Assembly (NCBI GenBank): GCA_027443745.1
Contig: DAIAZB010000383.1
Span: forward strand, 1 to 9,230
Length of the DNA: 9,230 nucleotides
Source: Thiomonas sp.
Lineage (GTDB): Bacteria; Pseudomonadota; Gammaproteobacteria; Burkholderiales; Burkholderiaceae
Direction of reading: 5' to 3'
A model generated the notes under the pieces. That model saw nothing but the letters and a program-made list of their open reading frames with translations, searched no databases and was not told where the DNA came from. Positions within the stretch are counted from its first letter, which is position 1. Each line of letters starts with the position of its first letter. Of this stretch, positions 7,473 to 9,230 are shown in pieces. The translations under genes were made by a program, and so were the position numbers.

Positions 7473-8099
7473 GTGAGCCCCTCCTCCCTGACACCCATTC
7501 CCCGCGAAAGCGCAGGTGAAGACCGTGCCGCGCTGCGCCGCGCCCTCATCGCGCGGCGCGAACAGCTGCCCGACCGCCGTGCAAAGGAAGCCGCACTCAC
7601 CGCCGCCGTGGTGCGCACCGTCGCGGCGATCGAACCCCGCTGCCTTGGGGCCTATTGCGCCACGCGCGGCGAGTTCGACCCGATGCCCGCGCTGCGGCAA
7701 CTGGCGCAAGCCCTGCCCGACATGCAATTCGCCCTGCCGGTGGTGGATGCGGTGACACGGCAGATGCGCTTCATGGCCTGGGCGCCGGACGCGGCGCTGC
7801 AAGCCGGGGCCTACGGCATTGCCGTGCCGGTGGACCAAAGCCGCAGGGTGGAGCCCGATGCCCTGCTGGTGCCCTGCGTCGGCTTCGCCCCGGCCGGACT
7901 GCGCCTGGGCTATGGCGGCGGCTACTACGACCGCTACCTGGCCGGCCGGGGCGACGTCCACACCATCGGCCTGGCCTTCGATCTCTGCCAACTCGAGGCG
8001 CTGCGCGCCGAACCACACGACCACCTGCTCGACCTCATCCTCACCGAAACCGGCAGCTTCGGCCTGGGAGCCGGCCTGCCGGGCGACGAGGAACCTTGA
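7473..8099 (+). CDS. 5-formyltetrahydrofolate cyclo-ligase
   Basis: This is a 208-residue enzyme (5-FCL, MTHFS, YgfA family) that converts 5-formyltetrahydrofolate to 5,10-methenyltetrahydrofolate with ATP in the cytoplasm, returning this storage or inhibitory folate to one-carbon metabolism. The N-terminal helix RAALRRALIARREQL (18-32) is the usual family opening. GEFDPMPAL (67-75) belongs to the folate-binding region. LLVPCVGF (131-138) and the signature GYGGGYYDRYL (146-156) form the ATP/Mg and phosphate-binding loop, and PHDHLLD (181-187) closes the domain. The start is a GTG at 7473, with a weak GAAG 6 nt upstream; no in-frame ATG lies nearby. The frame stays open far upstream, but that stretch is the antisense of slt and has no cyclo-ligase character. 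The gene is about 30 bp from the divergent slt start. Its stop codon overlaps the likely TTG start of mnmC. Confidence 0.94.
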   Translation: MSPSSLTPIPRESAGEDRAALRRALIARREQLPDRRAKEAALTAAVVRTVAAIEPRCLGAYCATRGEFDPMPALRQLAQALPDMQFALPVVDAVTRQMRFMAWAPDAALQAGAYGIAVPVDQSRRVEPDALLVPCVGFAPAGLRLGYGGGYYDRYLAGRGDVHTIGLAFDLCQLEALRAEPHDHLLDLILTETGSFGLGAGLPGDEEP

Positions 8100-9230
8100 G
8101 CCGCCCCGCGCCCATCCATCCGCAGCCGCTGGCGCGCAACGCCGAGGGCCAGCCCGGCAGCGCAGGCGCGGGCGACGGGGCGCTGGGCCGGGCGCGCACC
8201 GTGTTCCTCGATGGCTGCGGCCTGCTCGACGCGCCCCCGGCCTGGGCTGGGAGGCGGCAGTTCGTGGTGCTGGAGACAGGCTTCGGCCGGGGCACCCGCT
8301 TCCTCGCCACCTGGCAAGCCTGGCTGGCCGATGCGGCGCGCCCCGACACGCTGCACTGCGTCTGCGTGGAGTGGCATCCCCTTGCGGCCACGGACCTGAT
8401 CGCGGCCTGCACCGACTCGTCACTGCTGCCCCTGGCGCACCAGCTCGCCGGCGCCTGGCCGCCCGCCATGCGCGGGCTGCACCAACTGCAATTCGCCGCC
8501 GGGCGCGTCAAGCTCACGCTGGCTCTGGGCGACGCGAGCGAGCTGCTGCCGCGGCTCGACCTCGGCGCCGATGCCATCTACCTCGGCGGCCTCACCGCCC
8601 TGGGCAACCCGGCCCTGCGGGACCCCGGCGTCATCAAGGCCGCGGCCCGGCTGGCGCGACCCGGTGCGCGCCTGGCCAGCGCCAGCGTGGACCCTGCGCT
8701 GTGCGCCACGTTGCGACAAGCCGGATTCACACTGCGCAAACTGCCATGCGAAAACACCCGAGCCGAGCGCCTGCAAGGCGTGTATGCGCCGCGCTGGCGA
8801 ACACGGCGCTTGGAGCCGCGCGACGCTGCAACAGGGGTCGAGCGTCGCGCCCTGGTCATCGGCGCGGGACTGGCGGGAGCGGCAAGCGCGCAAGCCCTGG
8901 CCAGGCGGGGCTGGACGGTGGACGTGCTCGACGCCGGCTGCGCTGCGGCAGGCGCCTCGGCACTGCCGGCCGGGTTGGCGCATGCGCGCATCTCCGCCGA
9001 TGATGATCGCCTCGCCCGTCTCGGCCGCGCCGGCCTGGCGGCCCTGGTCGCCGCCCTGCCCGGATCCGGGCGCCATGCCCTGTGGCAGGGGGGTGGACTG
9101 CTGCTGGCGGAACCAGACTCCGCCCTGCCCGACCTTGCCGCCATCGCCACCGCCCTGGCGCTTCCGTCCAGCGTCGCCGAGGTCGTGGACGCCGGCGAAG
9201 CGAGCCGGCGCACAGGCGCGCAAGTCGATC
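8096..9230 (+). CDS. mnmC: Partial MnmC-like bifunctional tRNA wobble-uridine modification protein with degenerate methyltransferase domain
   Basis: The first 378 codons are present; the gene continues past the right edge. MnmC makes mnm5(s2)U34 in tRNA: the FAD half removes the carboxymethyl group from cmnm5U, and the SAM half (DUF752/Methyltransf_30) methylates the product. The N-terminal half keeps RNAEGQP (14-20), VFLDGCGL (36-43), the SAM-binding LETGFGRG (59-66), FLATWQAWL (69-77) and VEWHPL (91-96). The signature LDGFAPxxNPxxW, however, reads LGGLTALGNPALR (163-175). The FAD half has the dinucleotide motif GAGLAG (256-261) and GASALPAGLAHARISADDDRL (286-306, read in two overlapping parts: GASALPAG and HARISADDDRL). 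The start is taken as TTG at 8096, overlapping the cyclo-ligase stop as TTGA. GAGGAA at 8088-8093 is only 2 nt away, so coupled re-initiation is likely. GTG 8201 is in frame but would remove conserved N-terminal sequence. Family assignment is strong; full activity is doubtful. Confidence 0.85.
   Translation, partial: MSRPAPIHPQPLARNAEGQPGSAGAGDGALGRARTVFLDGCGLLDAPPAWAGRRQFVVLETGFGRGTRFLATWQAWLADAARPDTLHCVCVEWHPLAATDLIAACTDSSLLPLAHQLAGAWPPAMRGLHQLQFAAGRVKLTLALGDASELLPRLDLGADAIYLGGLTALGNPALRDPGVIKAAARLARPGARLASASVDPALCATLRQAGFTLRKLPCENTRAERLQGVYAPRWRTRRLEPRDAATGVERRALVIGAGLAGAASAQALARRGWTVDVLDAGCAAAGASALPAGLAHARISADDDRLARLGRAGLAALVAALPGSGRHALWQGGGLLLAEPDSALPDLAAIATALALPSSVAEVVDAGEASRRTGAQVD

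Noticed and set aside
7819..9003. A 394-codon plus-strand frame spanning the cyclo-ligase and mnmC
   Set aside because: It is Arg/Ala/Pro-rich shadow sequence out of phase with two recognisable families.
1..9230. A novel defence, mobile or biosynthetic system
   Set aside because: All sizeable coding regions belong to widely distributed housekeeping families in a tightly packed arrangement. No repeat arrays, integrase, transposase or unusual base composition was seen.

Overview
The window is GC-rich, gene-dense chromosomal DNA with very short intergenic gaps. Gene content and protein sequences point to a betaproteobacterium of the order Burkholderiales. This rests on the Burkholderiales-type 3-hydroxybutyrate dehydrogenase C-terminus, the patatin/DUF3734 protein, a Rep-type helicase, and the neighbourhood of slt, an NDUFA9-like epimerase and the 5-formyl-THF cyclo-ligase gene. 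I cannot fix the genus from the sequence alone. No mobile element, tRNA, rRNA, CRISPR array or phage gene was seen. This is mostly core-genome territory, and I found no new multi-gene system.

Layout. Positions 1-1496 (+) hold the last 42 codons of a 3-hydroxybutyrate dehydrogenase, joined by an ATGA overlap to a patatin-like phospholipase. A 29-bp gap separates these from a convergent minus-strand block read from right to left: slt (soluble lytic transglycosylase, 7442-5355), an NDUFA9-like NAD(P)-binding epimerase (5262-4276), a glutathione S-transferase (4262-3597) and rep (3514-1526). The gaps within that block are 92, 13 and 82 bp. A divergent plus-strand pair starts about 30 bp from slt: 5-formyltetrahydrofolate cyclo-ligase (7473-8099), then a partial mnmC that runs off the right edge (8096 onward). 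Those two are joined by a TTGA overlap.

Functions. The left pair suggests turnover of polyhydroxybutyrate or lipid. The minus-strand block combines periplasmic murein recycling, an accessory dehydrogenase-like protein, a glutathione-dependent enzyme and replication-fork helicase activity. The right pair covers one-carbon metabolism and hypermodification of wobble uridine in tRNA.

The observation most worth a second look is the N-terminal methyltransferase half of MnmC. The SAM-site glycine motif is kept, but the active-site signature (LDGFAPxxNPxxW in relatives) has become LGGLTALGNPALR. An upstream conserved block around a DxY motif also appears to be missing. The FAD-binding half looks intact as far as it is visible. 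This suggests a MnmC whose methyltransferase activity has been lost or altered. Other points are a disordered Ala/Pro/Lys-rich tail on the patatin protein, a perfect inverted repeat between slt and the epimerase, and a divergent start region too short for ordinary promoters.
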